A stretch of DNA of 41,881 nt from Rhodococcoides corynebacterioides. GTDB taxonomy: Bacteria > Actinomycetota > Actinomycetes > Mycobacteriales > Mycobacteriaceae. The stretch is taken from the NCBI RefSeq assembly GCF_019834675.1, contig NZ_JABUBU010000025.1, forward strand, positions 1-41,881. Reading direction: 5' to 3'. The notes under the pieces were generated by a model. It was given only the letters and a program-made list of their open reading frames with translations. It searched no databases and had not been told where the DNA came from. Within the stretch, counting starts at the first letter, position 1, and every line of letters starts with the position of its first letter. This document shows positions 25,776 to 35,749 of the stretch, one piece after another. Position numbers and translations under genes: made by a program.

Positions 25776-27671
25776 ATGAGCGATCGGGGGGTCGGCGCGG
25801 TGAGCGTGGCGCAGGTGGGCGGTGTGCCGTGGCCTGAGCGCGATCACGCCGCGCTGGGCCTGCCCGTGTCCTTCGACCTCCCCGTCGGTGGGCACCTCGA
25901 CGCCCTGGCCGACCTCGCCGCGGGCGCGGGGTATCTGGAGTGGCGCCGCTACCGGCACGCCGCGGCCCTGCACACCGAGTTGGTGGTGCCGGAGGAGGAC
26001 CACGACGAGCGGGCCGTCGATGCGTACGCCCAGTGCGCCGCCCGCATCGCCACCGCACTGTCGGTCTCGCAGTACGTCGCCGAACGACTCCTCGACAACG
26101 CCGTCGCCCTGCGGGACCGGTTGCCGCGGGTGTTCGAGTGCCTGCGCGACGGACTGGTATCCCCGACTTTCATCCGCACCATCGTCTCCCGCACCGAACT
26201 CATCACGGCCGCCCGTACCAGGAGCAGGTGGACACCGACATCGCCGCCGCGCTACGCAAGCCGGGGACGTGGTCCACGGCGCGGGTGCGGGACCTGTGCG
26301 ATCAGATGGTCTACCGCCGTGACCCCGACGCCGTCCGCGAACGACGCGAAGAAGCACTCAAGGGGCGGTGCTTCTTCACCGAGGCCGGTCTCGACGGGAT
26401 GGGGACGGTGGGGGCAACCATGTCCGCCGAACGCGCCGCCATCGTCGCCCGCGTCGTCGAACGACTCGCCGCGCAGGTCTGCAAGCACGACAGTCGCACC
26501 AAAACCGCGCGGGCGTCGGATGCGTTGTTCGCATTGGTCAAGCACGCCCCGTTCGGCTGCGACTGCGGCCGCCCCGAGTGTGCCTTCACGGTGGTCGATG
26601 CGGACGAGGTCGCAGCGAACGCAGCACGCATCGTGATCCACGTCGTCACCGACAGCGCACCCGCAGACGCAGGAGGCGAACACGGCTGCGACCGCACCCC
26701 ATGCGGGCCGTTCAGCCGACGAGGTCGAGATAACTGACGGAGCCGAGGACGGCGGGGTCGAGAACGAGGCCGGGGTCGACGTGGCTGTGGTCGACGCGGT
26801 CGCGGGCGAGAACGTCGTGGCCGACGATGCTCCGGTCGAGAAGGCCGAGGAGGTCCAGGCTGAGGCGGTCGAGGCTGAGGCGGTCGAGGCTGAGGCGGTC
26901 GAGGTCGAGGTCGAGGTCGAGGAGACAGTGGCGGGTGAGGATGCGGCCGCCGACGCTGCGGCGGAGCCCGGGCCCGAGCTGGTCGACGGTGTCGGGTTCG
27001 TCGCCGGGCTCGGCATCATCTCCGGAGCCCACGTCCGCGACCTCGCCGACGACCCCGAGGCGGTCATCCGCCCGCTCGGCGACGGCACCGACACTCCACT
27101 GCCCGCGACCCAACCGGCGGATCCGTACCGGCCCTCGACCGCATTGGACACCTACATCCGCGCCCGAGACCGGTACTGCACCTGGCCCGGCTGCAACACC
27201 CCCGCGTGGGACGGCGACCTCGACCACATCACCGAATACGACCACGCCCACCCCGAGCGGGGCGGGCAGACCAGCGCGACCGGACTCGGCGCCAAGTGCC
27301 GGTTCCACCACCTACTGAAAACGTTCGGGGACTTCGTCGACGACCAGTACGACGACCCCGACCACCCGGGGCGCATCATCCGAACCTTCACCATCCCGGA
27401 AGGCCGCACCGTCCTCGGTCCGGCGTACACCGGGTTCGACACCCACCCCGGACTCGACATGATTGTCTTCGGCGACCCACCCGTCACCGGCAGCACCAGT
27501 TCACCGACACCACGCACCCCGAAGCCGGACCAACCCGAACCCACCCGACCCGCCCCACGCACCGAGCAGAAACACGCCCGCCGCCGCCAGGAACGCAACC
27601 GAAACCGACTCCGCAACAACCTGAACGGGGTCCGACCACCCGGACCCGACGACGCACCACCCCCGTTCTGA
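25776..27671 (+). pseudogene. DUF222/HNH endonuclease (13E12-like), interrupted by two frameshifts
   Basis: The protein is readable in three parts. From ATG 25776 to about 26207 it is DUF222-like (LSVSQYVAERLLDNAVALRD ... IVSRTELIT). There ACGGCC seems to lack one G: the homologous continuation GRPYQEQVDTDIAAAL is in the -1 frame. That frame carries DUF222 (GRCFFTEAGLDGMGTVGATM ... CRPECAF-like GRPECAF) to about 26700, where an extra C in CCCC (26697-26700) returns to the first frame. The last part has an acidic repeat linker, then the HNH module YCTWPGCN ... DLDHITEYDH ... KCRFHHLLKTF and a basic Pro-rich tail. The usual HNH Asn is replaced (GLGAKC). Full length would be near 630 aa. Either a young pseudogene or homopolymer sequencing errors. 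Confidence 0.8.
26859..26921 (+). repeat. 15-bp and 6-bp tandem repeats in the DUF222/HNH linker
   Basis: Three exact copies of GCTGAGGCGGTCGAG (26859-26903) are followed by three copies of GTCGAG (26904-26921). In frame they encode AEAVE x3 and VE x3, an acidic flexible linker between DUF222 and HNH. Likely a slippage-prone length polymorphism. Confidence 0.9.
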
Positions 27672-27721
27672 CCGGGCGACGTCTCGGCACCGGCTCGACC
27701 GGCCAGAGTAGAACGGAGGGT

Positions 27722-28237
27722 ATGCACGGAGACGACACGAGCGGCGTCGACACCGGGGACCGCTCCCCGACCGCGCGCGACCGCCTCGGCGACGGCCGAC
27801 CCCAGAACGGCCGACCCCGAGACATCCTGGGGCGGCCACTGCCGCACGGCTCCGTCGGCGTCCCGCGCGTGCCGGACGATCTTCAGCTTCCCCCGCACGA
27901 GTCGCTGCCGTTGGCTCAGCGCTACCTCGACGACGGGATGCCGTTCCACGCCCACGACGTTCTCGAGGGCACCTGGAAGGCGACCAACGGCGACGATCGC
28001 GAACTCTGGCAGGGCCTCGCGCAACTGGCCGTCGGCCTCACCCACCTGATGCGGGGCAATGCCGCCGGCGCTGTGACGCTGATCACACGCGGTCGGGACC
28101 GCCTCACCCCCTACGGCGCTGCGCCGCCGCACGGGGTGGACGTCGTCGGCCTCGTGGGCTGGGCCGACACGGTCCTCGCCGCCCTCGACCGCGGCTCGGT
28201 GGAGGTGCCCGCACCTCCCCGGCTCGCCTCCACCTGA
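27722..28237 (+). CDS. DUF309 family protein
   Basis: 171 aa; ATG 27722 follows GGAGGG at short spacing. The first ~55 residues are polar and Arg/Pro-rich. The helical DUF309 core begins at LAQRYLDDGMPFHAHDVLEGTWK, with the family His-Asp/Glu pattern (FHAHDVLE), and continues LWQGLAQLAVGLTHLMRGNAAGA. Members are small all-helical proteins, often annotated with a tentative metal-dependent role, but no reaction is known. It lies between the broken DUF222 gene and the MFS gene with no strong link to either. Confidence 0.8.
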   Translation: MHGDDTSGVDTGDRSPTARDRLGDGRPQNGRPRDILGRPLPHGSVGVPRVPDDLQLPPHESLPLAQRYLDDGMPFHAHDVLEGTWKATNGDDRELWQGLAQLAVGLTHLMRGNAAGAVTLITRGRDRLTPYGAAPPHGVDVVGLVGWADTVLAALDRGSVEVPAPPRLAST

Positions 28238-28292
28238 CCACGGACCGGGCCGGGACGGGAACAGATCCGATTCCCCGGGTGCTGCAGCCCGG

Positions 28293-29612
28293 GTGACGAC
28301 GAAACCCGCCTCGGTCGCTGCCCTCACCACGACCCGCGATCAATCGCCGCCGTCGCGACTGCGCATGATCCTGGTCCTCGGAGCTCTCGTCGCCCTGGGC
28401 CCCCTGACCATCGACGTCTACCTGCCGGCACTGCCCGCCATCACCGACGATCTGAACTCCACCGACGCCGCGGTGCAGTTCACCCTCACGGGCACCCTGA
28501 TCGGCCTCGCCGTCGGCCAGTTGGTCATCGGCCCGCTGTCCGACGCTCTCGGCCGGCGCCGTCCGTTGATCGCCGGCACGGCCGTCCACATCGTCGCGTC
28601 ACTGTTGTGCATGATTGCCCCGTCCGTTGCGGTGCTCGGGGTCACGCGGGCTTTGCAGGGCTTTGGCGCCGCCGCCACCATGGTGATCGCCCTCGCCATC
28701 GTGCGCGATCTCTACGAGGGCCGCGCCGCCGCCACTGTCCTGTCGCGCCTGGTGCTGGTGATGGGCGTCGCGCCGATCGTCGCCCCCAGCCTCGGCGGCG
28801 TGATCCTGCTGCAGGGCTCCTGGCGCGGCATCTTCGCCGGCCTGGCCGTGGCCGGTGTGCTGCTCATGCTCGTCGCGGTGTTCTTCCTGCGCGAGACGCT
28901 GCCCGCCGAGCGCCGCCGCGCTCCCGAGGTGGTGCCGGTGCTGCGGACCTACGGCAGCCTGTTGCGCGACCGTAGCTTCGTCGTCCTCGTGTTGGTGGCC
29001 GGCCTCGGCATGTCGGCTCTCTTCGCCTACATCTCCGGCAGCTCGTTCGTCCTCCAGGACGGGTACGGGCTCGGCGAGCAGCAGTTCGCCCTGGTCTTCG
29101 GCATCGGCGCCGTCGCCCTCATCGGCGCGTCCCAGCTGAACGTGCTGGCGCTGCAACGCTTCTCACCCGCCCGCATCGTCACCGTCGCGCTGATCGCCAT
29201 GGCTGTCTCCGGCGTCGCCCTGATCGTCACGACGACGACGGAGGTCGGCGGCGTCGTCGGCTTCATGATCCCGGTGCTGTGCGTCCTCGCCTCGGCCGGC
29301 TTCGTGATGCCCAACTCGCCCGCCCTGGCCCTCTCGCGGCACGGTGAGGCAGCGGGCACCGCTGCGGCCCTGCTCGGCGCGGCGCAGTTCGGACTCGGTG
29401 CCCTGATCGCACCGCTCGTCGGCGCCCTGGGCAACGACGGCCCGGCCATGGCGATGACCATGACCGGCGGCGCCGTGGTGGCTCTGGCCGCGCTGGCCTA
29501 CGCGCGACCCGACCGCGACCGGCCGGAGACCGTGGTCGACGGGTCGGCCACCGAGGCCCTGGTCGACGGGTCGGCCACCGCGACCGTGGTCGACCGGTCA
29601 GCGACCGCGTAG
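28293..29612 (+). CDS. MFS drug exporter, Bcr/CflA type
   Basis: 439 aa from GTG 28293 with 12 predicted TM helices. GPLTIDVYLPALPAI in TM1 and IGPLSDALGRRRPLI (motif A, loop 2-3) are diagnostic of the Bcr/CflA subfamily; ALQGFGAAATMVIALAIVRD is motif B/C region. These proton antiporters export drugs such as bicyclomycin or sulfonamides, or small thiols. The last ~27 residues are three imperfect copies of VDGSAT, from a 27-bp DNA repeat. The 3' end overlaps the convergent endonuclease IV gene by 15 nt. Confidence 0.9.
   Translation: MTTKPASVAALTTTRDQSPPSRLRMILVLGALVALGPLTIDVYLPALPAITDDLNSTDAAVQFTLTGTLIGLAVGQLVIGPLSDALGRRRPLIAGTAVHIVASLLCMIAPSVAVLGVTRALQGFGAAATMVIALAIVRDLYEGRAAATVLSRLVLVMGVAPIVAPSLGGVILLQGSWRGIFAGLAVAGVLLMLVAVFFLRETLPAERRRAPEVVPVLRTYGSLLRDRSFVVLVLVAGLGMSALFAYISGSSFVLQDGYGLGEQQFALVFGIGAVALIGASQLNVLALQRFSPARIVTVALIAMAVSGVALIVTTTTEVGGVVGFMIPVLCVLASAGFVMPNSPALALSRHGEAAGTAAALLGAAQFGLGALIAPLVGALGNDGPAMAMTMTGGAVVALAALAYARPDRDRPETVVDGSATEALVDGSATATVVDRSATA
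29534..29607. repeat. Three-copy 27-bp-period tandem repeat at the MFS/nfo junction
   Basis: GGTCGACGGGTCGGCCACCG at 29534-29553 is repeated exactly at 29561-29580 and, with three differences, at 29588-29607. The period is 27 bp, i.e. nine codons in the MFS frame (VDGSAT core). The third copy contains the stop codon of endonuclease IV (29598-29600). Confidence 0.9.
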
Positions 29613-30359
29613 GTACGCCACGTCGTCGGCGATGCCCTCGCCCGGTGTCTCCAGAACGATCGGGGCGCCCGACTCGGCCGCCACCGCCGCGAGTACCTCG
29701 GGGTCGATGGATCCGGAGGCGAGGTTGGCGTGGCGGTCGCGGGCCGAGTCGAACTCGTCGCGCGAGTTGTTGAGGTGCACCAGGTCGATGCGGCCGGTGA
29801 TCGCCTTCACCCGCTCGATGACGTCGACGAGTTCCTCGCCGCCCGCCCACGCGTGACAGGTGTCCAGGCAGAACCCGGCGCCGAACTCGCCGACCGCGTC
29901 CCACAGCCGGGCGATGGCGTCGAACCGGCGCGCCATCGCCCGATCGCCGCCCGCGGTGTTCTCGATCCAGATGGGCACCTCGAACCCGCCGGACTCGGCC
30001 TGCCGCTCGAAGAGCTTGCGCCAGTTGGCCACTCCCTCGGCTGGGTCCTCCCCGTCCCGCACGTGCCCACCGTGCACCACCATCCCCAGCGCACCGAGCT
30101 CGGCGGCGACGGTGGCCTGCTGCGCCAACGCCTTGCGCGACGGGATGCGAATCCGGTTGTTGAGGCTGGCGACGTTGATGACGTACGACGAGTGCACGAC
30201 GACGTCGACGGCCGAGTCCCGCACCGCCGCGAGGGACTCGTCGATCACCGGCTTGTTCCACTTCTGTGGGTCGGTGACGAAGAGCTGGACCAGATCGACG
30301 TCCAACGACGTCGCCTCGTCGAGCGGCGAATCCGACCGAACGTGTGCCCCGATGCGCAT
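29598..30359 (-). CDS. nfo: Deoxyribonuclease IV (AP endonuclease, Nfo type)
   Basis: 253 aa TIM-barrel, trinuclear zinc enzyme that cuts 5' of abasic sites. Family motifs in order: MRIGAHVRSD, QLFVTDPQKW, VVHSSYVINVAS, MVVHGGHV, WIENTAGGD, CLDTCHAWAGGEEL, LVHLNNSRDEFDSARDRHAN and VLETPGEG, which supply the His, Glu and Asp metal ligands. Slightly shorter than E. coli Nfo (285 aa), as in mycobacterial End. It sits 29 nt behind the quinone oxidoreductase on the same strand. Its 3' end overlaps the MFS gene through the 27-bp repeat. Confidence 0.93.
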   Translation of the reverse strand: MRIGAHVRSDSPLDEATSLDVDLVQLFVTDPQKWNKPVIDESLAAVRDSAVDVVVHSSYVINVASLNNRIRIPSRKALAQQATVAAELGALGMVVHGGHVRDGEDPAEGVANWRKLFERQAESGGFEVPIWIENTAGGDRAMARRFDAIARLWDAVGEFGAGFCLDTCHAWAGGEELVDVIERVKAITGRIDLVHLNNSRDEFDSARDRHANLASGSIDPEVLAAVAAESGAPIVLETPGEGIADDVAYLRGR

Positions 30360-30388
30360 GGCTCGACCCTACCGACGCGCTCCGACGG

Positions 30389-31357
30389 TCACCGCAGGCT
30401 CAGCACGACCTTGCCGGTGGCGGTGCGGTTCTCCAGGGACGCGACGGCCGCTCCGGCCTCCGCCAGGGGGTACACCGAGGGCTCGGGTGCGGACAGCCGA
30501 CCGTCCGCGAAGAGCGGCGCCAGTTCCGCCCACTGCGTCGCCGTGTAGCCCGGACGGGACATCCACCAGGCACCCCATCCGGCGCCGACCACCTCGACGT
30601 TGTTGAGCAGCAGGCGATTGACCTTCACCGTCGGGATCTCCCCGCCCGTGAAGCCGATGACCACCAACCGGCCGGCGGGCGCGAGGGAACGGATGCTGTC
30701 GGTGAACCGGTCACCACCCACCGGGTCGATGACGACGTCGACGCCGCGGCCACCGGTCAGTTCCTTCACCTGCTCGCGCCACCCGTCGACGAGCACGACG
30801 TCCGTCGCACCCGCGGCGCGCGCGACGGCGGCCTTCTCCTCGGTGCTGACGACGGCGATGGTGCGGGACGCGCCGAGCACCGGGGCCAGCCGCAGCGCGG
30901 AGGTGCCGATACCGCCGGCCGCGCCGTGCACCAGCACGGTCTCGCCCTCGGCGAGCCGGCCGCGTTCACGCAGCGAGAAGTGCACGGTGAGGTCGTTGAA
31001 GAGCACTCCGGCGCCGGCCTCGAAGGACACCTGATCCGGCAGTGCGAACACCAGTTCCGGGGTGGCGAGCACCACCTCCGCCATCCCGCCGCCGATCCCG
31101 GTAAGGGCTGCCACCCGATCGCCCGCGGTCAGCCCCGAGCCCTCCGGCGCGGAGCGGACCACGCCCGCCACCTCGCTCCCGGGCACGAACGGCAGGTCCG
31201 GGCGGTACTGGTAGAGACCGCGGGTGAGCAGCGCGTCGGGAAACGCGACCCCCGCCGCGTGGACGTCGATCAGCACCCCGTCACCGGTCGGCTCCGCGAT
31301 GTCGGCGACGGTGACCGACTCCGGCCCGTCGAGGGTGGTCACCTGTACTGCGCGCAC
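30389..31357 (-). CDS. NADPH:quinone oxidoreductase (MDR family)
   Basis: 322 aa from GTG 31357 with AAGGA upstream. Zinc-free quinone reductase pattern: HAAGVAFPDALLTRGLYQYRP, FVPGSEVAGVV, then the nucleotide-binding site VLVHGAAGGIGTSALRLA and DVVIDPVGGDRF. C-terminal SLAPAGRLVVIGFTGGEIP is typical of QOR/zeta-crystallin relatives. It transfers electrons from NADPH to quinones or enones. It precedes nfo by 29 nt on the same strand and follows the GGDEF-EAL gene by about 70 nt; an operon with nfo is plausible. Confidence 0.88.
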   Translation of the reverse strand: MRAVQVTTLDGPESVTVADIAEPTGDGVLIDVHAAGVAFPDALLTRGLYQYRPDLPFVPGSEVAGVVRSAPEGSGLTAGDRVAALTGIGGGMAEVVLATPELVFALPDQVSFEAGAGVLFNDLTVHFSLRERGRLAEGETVLVHGAAGGIGTSALRLAPVLGASRTIAVVSTEEKAAVARAAGATDVVLVDGWREQVKELTGGRGVDVVIDPVGGDRFTDSIRSLAPAGRLVVIGFTGGEIPTVKVNRLLLNNVEVVGAGWGAWWMSRPGYTATQWAELAPLFADGRLSAPEPSVYPLAEAGAAVASLENRTATGKVVLSLR

Positions 31358-31429
31358 GCCGTGGTCCTTCCGTCGGGAAACTGCTGTGGTCGACGATCGA
31401 CGTTCAGACAACCACACGCGTGCCCGGCG

Positions 31430-33667
31430 TCACACGGGTGCCGCGTCGAGGGCGCGGACCACCGCCGTCACCTCACCGACCGGAACGGGCCGGCTGACGA
31501 AGAACCCCTGCACCGCGTCGCACCCCCAGTGCCGCAGCATCTCCAGGGTCGCCGCGTCCTCGACGCCCTCCGCGACCAGGTGCAGGCGCATCCGGCGGGC
31601 CAGGTCGACCGTCGACGCCACGATGGCGCGGTCGACCTCGTCGTCGACGATCGACGCCACCAGGGACCGGTCGAGCTTGAGCTGCTGGACCGGCAGCCGC
31701 GAGAGATAGGCCAGCGAGCTGTATCCGGTACCGAAGTCGTCGATGGAGAGCGTCACGCCGAGGGCGCGCAGGGCGTTCATCGTGATCACCGCGCGGGTCG
31801 GGTCGGTCATCGCGGACGTCTCGGTGACCTCGAGGACCACGGCCGACGGCGGCACGTCGTACCGCGACAGCGCCTCCGAGACCTGGTCCGGCAGAGTCGA
31901 ATCCACCAGGTTGCGGACCGAGAGATTGACGGCGACGTCGACGTCCAGCCCCGCCGCCCGCCACCGAGCGCAGTCCCCGAGCGCCCGATCGAGGACGTAC
32001 GACGTCAGCGCCCCGATGATCGACGTCGCTTCGGCCCCCGCGAGGAAGTCGGCGGGCCCCAGCAACCCGTCGACGGGATGGCGCCACCGCAGCAGGGCCT
32101 CGAGGCCCGACACCCGACCCGACCGCAGATCGAGACGCGGTTGATAGAACAGGTCGAGTTCACCCGAGCGCATCGCGACCTCGAGCTCACCGAGACGGCG
32201 GAGCCGGTTGGCCTGGTCGGTCTCCATCGTGCGGTCGTAGACGGCGACCCGCGGGTGTCGACGCTGCGCCTCCCCGACCGCAGCGTGCGCGCGCTGGATC
32301 ATGTTCTCGGCCGTCGTGACTCCCGCCGTGCCGGTGTCCGACCCGTCGCACGCGCGCAGCGCGACGCCGATGCTGCAGTCGACGGTGACCTGCATGTCGC
32401 GCATCTCGATCGGTGCGGTGACGGCCGCGCGCACGACGGCGGCGAACTCGGTCGCGGACCGGTCGTCTAGCGGGCCGGCGACGACGGCGAACTCGTCGCC
32501 ACCGAGACGGCCGACCACCGAGGTGGGAGGCACCGCGTCGAGCAGTCGCTCGCCGATCGTCCGCAGCAGGCGGTCCCCGTCGGTGTAGCCGAAGGTGGCG
32601 TTGACGTCGGCGAAGCCGTGGAGGTCGACGAGGACGAGCCCCACCCACGGGTCGGTCGCGAGACGGCGGGACAGCCGACGCTCGAGCTCGTTGCGGGTCG
32701 CCAGCCCGGTCACCCGGTCGGTGGTCGCGGACTCGCGCAGCGCCTCGGCCTGCCGTCCCAGCACCTGCAGGAACATCCACACGCGCACGGACCCCACCAC
32801 GACCATGACGGCGGTGGCCACGACCGCCACCGATCCCCACTCCGAGGCCGGCACACCGCGCGAGAGCTGCAGGGTCATCGCGGTCGGCGTCAACGCGACG
32901 GCGAGCGTGATGAGCGCGAGGCGCGACAGGCCGGTGCCCCGACGCGAGAACGTCGGCGCCGGCCGGGGCCGCTCGGGTCGCACCGCGGCGGCGCCGAACA
33001 GGACGTACGAGGTGAGCCACATCATGTTCAGCACCGTCTCCGCGGTGCCCTCGATCTTCCACACGTAGGAGCCGTAGTCCGCGACGACCATCACGGCGAG
33101 GCCGACACCCACCAGCACCAGCGTCACGGTGCCGGCGCGCCGACGCAGGAACACCGACAGCACCAGCACCAGGACGAAGACGTCGATCTCGGTGTAGAAC
33201 AGCCCGAGCCAGACCGACGCGGGGGTGTCGGGGAATTGCGCGGACACGAACACCCAGGACGTCAGCCCGACGCCGGCGGTCGTCATCGCGGCGTCCAGCA
33301 CGTCGACGGGTGCGATGAGCCGGCCGACGGAGTCGCGCGCGCTCAGCAGGGCCGCGACGATCAGCACGTAGCCGAGGACGTAGCCCGCGTCGGCCCACGA
33401 CGGGAACGGGGTGCCGGCGGCGGTGGTGTCGAGCACGCCGGTGTAGACGTCGCCGGCGGTCCAGGCGAGCAGCGCCGCCCCGAGGATCTTCCACGGCAGG
33501 GTGTCCCGCTTGATGCCGGTCCGGACTCCGACGACGACGGCCACGACGGACGACGCCGCCACGACGGAGTAGACCGCGCCGGCCACGGGACCGGCGGGTA
33601 TCAGCCCGTACGCACCGACCACGACGAGGCCGCCGAGCAGCACCCGCGTGGACCAGGACGTCGACAT
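31430..33667 (-). CDS. Membrane GGDEF-EAL cyclic-di-GMP enzyme
   Basis: 745 aa from ATG 33667 with GGTGGAG upstream. About eight to ten TM helices fill the first ~310 residues without a recognised sensor motif. The GGDEF domain follows (GGDEF at 389-393, preceded by RL), then EAL (EAL at 523-525 in GLEALLRWRHP, with NLSVRNL, DDFGTGYSSLAYL and KLDRSLV). Both signatures are intact, so synthesis and breakdown of cyclic-di-GMP are both possible. A low-homology form DLHGFADVN stands where DLDxFK..N is usual in GGDEF, so the cyclase may be altered. Divergent from the TetR gene. Mycobacterial MSDGC-1/DcpA are bifunctional proteins of this kind. Confidence 0.9.
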   Translation of the reverse strand: MSTSWSTRVLLGGLVVVGAYGLIPAGPVAGAVYSVVAASSVVAVVVGVRTGIKRDTLPWKILGAALLAWTAGDVYTGVLDTTAAGTPFPSWADAGYVLGYVLIVAALLSARDSVGRLIAPVDVLDAAMTTAGVGLTSWVFVSAQFPDTPASVWLGLFYTEIDVFVLVLVLSVFLRRRAGTVTLVLVGVGLAVMVVADYGSYVWKIEGTAETVLNMMWLTSYVLFGAAAVRPERPRPAPTFSRRGTGLSRLALITLAVALTPTAMTLQLSRGVPASEWGSVAVVATAVMVVVGSVRVWMFLQVLGRQAEALRESATTDRVTGLATRNELERRLSRRLATDPWVGLVLVDLHGFADVNATFGYTDGDRLLRTIGERLLDAVPPTSVVGRLGGDEFAVVAGPLDDRSATEFAAVVRAAVTAPIEMRDMQVTVDCSIGVALRACDGSDTGTAGVTTAENMIQRAHAAVGEAQRRHPRVAVYDRTMETDQANRLRRLGELEVAMRSGELDLFYQPRLDLRSGRVSGLEALLRWRHPVDGLLGPADFLAGAEATSIIGALTSYVLDRALGDCARWRAAGLDVDVAVNLSVRNLVDSTLPDQVSEALSRYDVPPSAVVLEVTETSAMTDPTRAVITMNALRALGVTLSIDDFGTGYSSLAYLSRLPVQQLKLDRSLVASIVDDEVDRAIVASTVDLARRMRLHLVAEGVEDAATLEMLRHWGCDAVQGFFVSRPVPVGEVTAVVRALDAAPV

Positions 33668-33786
33668 CGCTCCACCTTTCCCGGGCGCGGTTGGCGCGAC
33701 CCCACGGTGCGAAACCCGACTTCCCACCATTGTTCCCACGAACCGGGCGTGACGACACCGTTGTCGACCACTTTGTTGGTGAATGG

Positions 33787-33796
33787 CGGTTAACCG
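33787..33796. promoter_or_regulatory. Palindrome upstream of the TetR gene
   Basis: CGGTTAACCG is a perfect 10-bp palindrome, followed at 33802-33807 by TACGCT, a possible -10. Position is right for autoregulation by the TetR protein. Short, so chance is possible. Confidence 0.35.
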
Positions 33797-33843
33797 AAAT
33801 GGTACGCTGCCGTCCGGCGGAACGAACCGGGAAGGCGGCGCAC

Positions 33844-34490
33844 GTGGGGCAGAGGAGCGACGGCACCGAGACCGAGCGTTCTCGCCTCAAGGCCGAGCGC
33901 CGCAGCAACCTGCTCGACGCCGCCGCCGAGTTGGTCGCCGCGCGCGGCTACCACGGACTGCGCCTCGAGGACCTCGGCGCGGCGGTCGGCATCAGCGGAC
34001 CGGCCGTGTACCGGCACTTCCCGAACAAGGAAGCCGTCCTGGTCGAATTGCTGGTCGGCGTGTCCGAGTACCTGCACCGCGGCGGCGAGAACGCCGCGAC
34101 CGAGCCCGATCCGGCCGCCCGGGTGCGTGCGCTGGTCGGCTTCCACCTGACCTTCGCACTCACCTCGCCGCGCCTGATCGAGATCCAGTTCCGCGACCTC
34201 GCCAACCTGCCCGACGACGCCCGCCACCGGGTGCGCTCCCTGCAGCGTGCCTACGTCGAGACCTGGGTCCGGGCGCTGCGCGACCTCGATCCGTCGCGGT
34301 CCGAGGAGGACGCCCGCATTCGTGCGCACGCCGCGTTCGGACTGCTCAACTCCACCCCGCACTCCGTGGGTCGCGTCCCGGTCCCGGTCCTGGAACAGAC
34401 CCTGTCCACCATGTCGTTGACAGCACTGGGCGTGGGCGGCAGCAGTGCCGCGGCCGCCGCCACCCATCCATCCGAAGCGAGGACCCCGTC

Positions 34491-34494
<4 letters not shown>
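33844..34494 (+). CDS. TetR-family transcriptional regulator
   Basis: 216 aa from GTG 33844, which has GGGAAGG eight bases upstream; ATG 33799 is in frame but overlaps the likely promoter. [43 protein letters not shown] in pieces, residues about 23-62, with the recognition helix [10 protein letters not shown]. The C-terminal ligand domain has [20 protein letters not shown]. Its stop overlaps the acetyltransferase start by ATGA, so they form one operon. KstR/FadR-like regulators of fatty-acid or sterol breakdown have this arrangement; the ligand is probably an acyl-CoA, by inference. Confidence 0.88.
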
Positions 34495-35696
<1,202 letters not shown>

Positions 35697-35701
35697 CACC
35701 C

Positions 35702-35749
35702 CCTGCGGGGTCGGTCGGCAGGACCTACTCCTCCGACTGACCCCGCAGG
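35702..35749. terminator. Bidirectional hairpin terminator, partly inside the ATPase gene
   Basis: CCTGCGGGGTCGGTCGG (35702-35718) and CCGACTGACCCCGCAGG (35733-35749) pair over 17 positions (16 Watson-Crick, one G-U) around a 14-nt loop. The right arm encodes the last residues (about LRGQSE) of the minus-strand ATPase. It should stop both convergent transcripts. Confidence 0.7.

Noticed and set aside
26859..26921. Repeat array considered as CRISPR
   Set aside because: Copies are contiguous without spacers and in frame with a protein linker.
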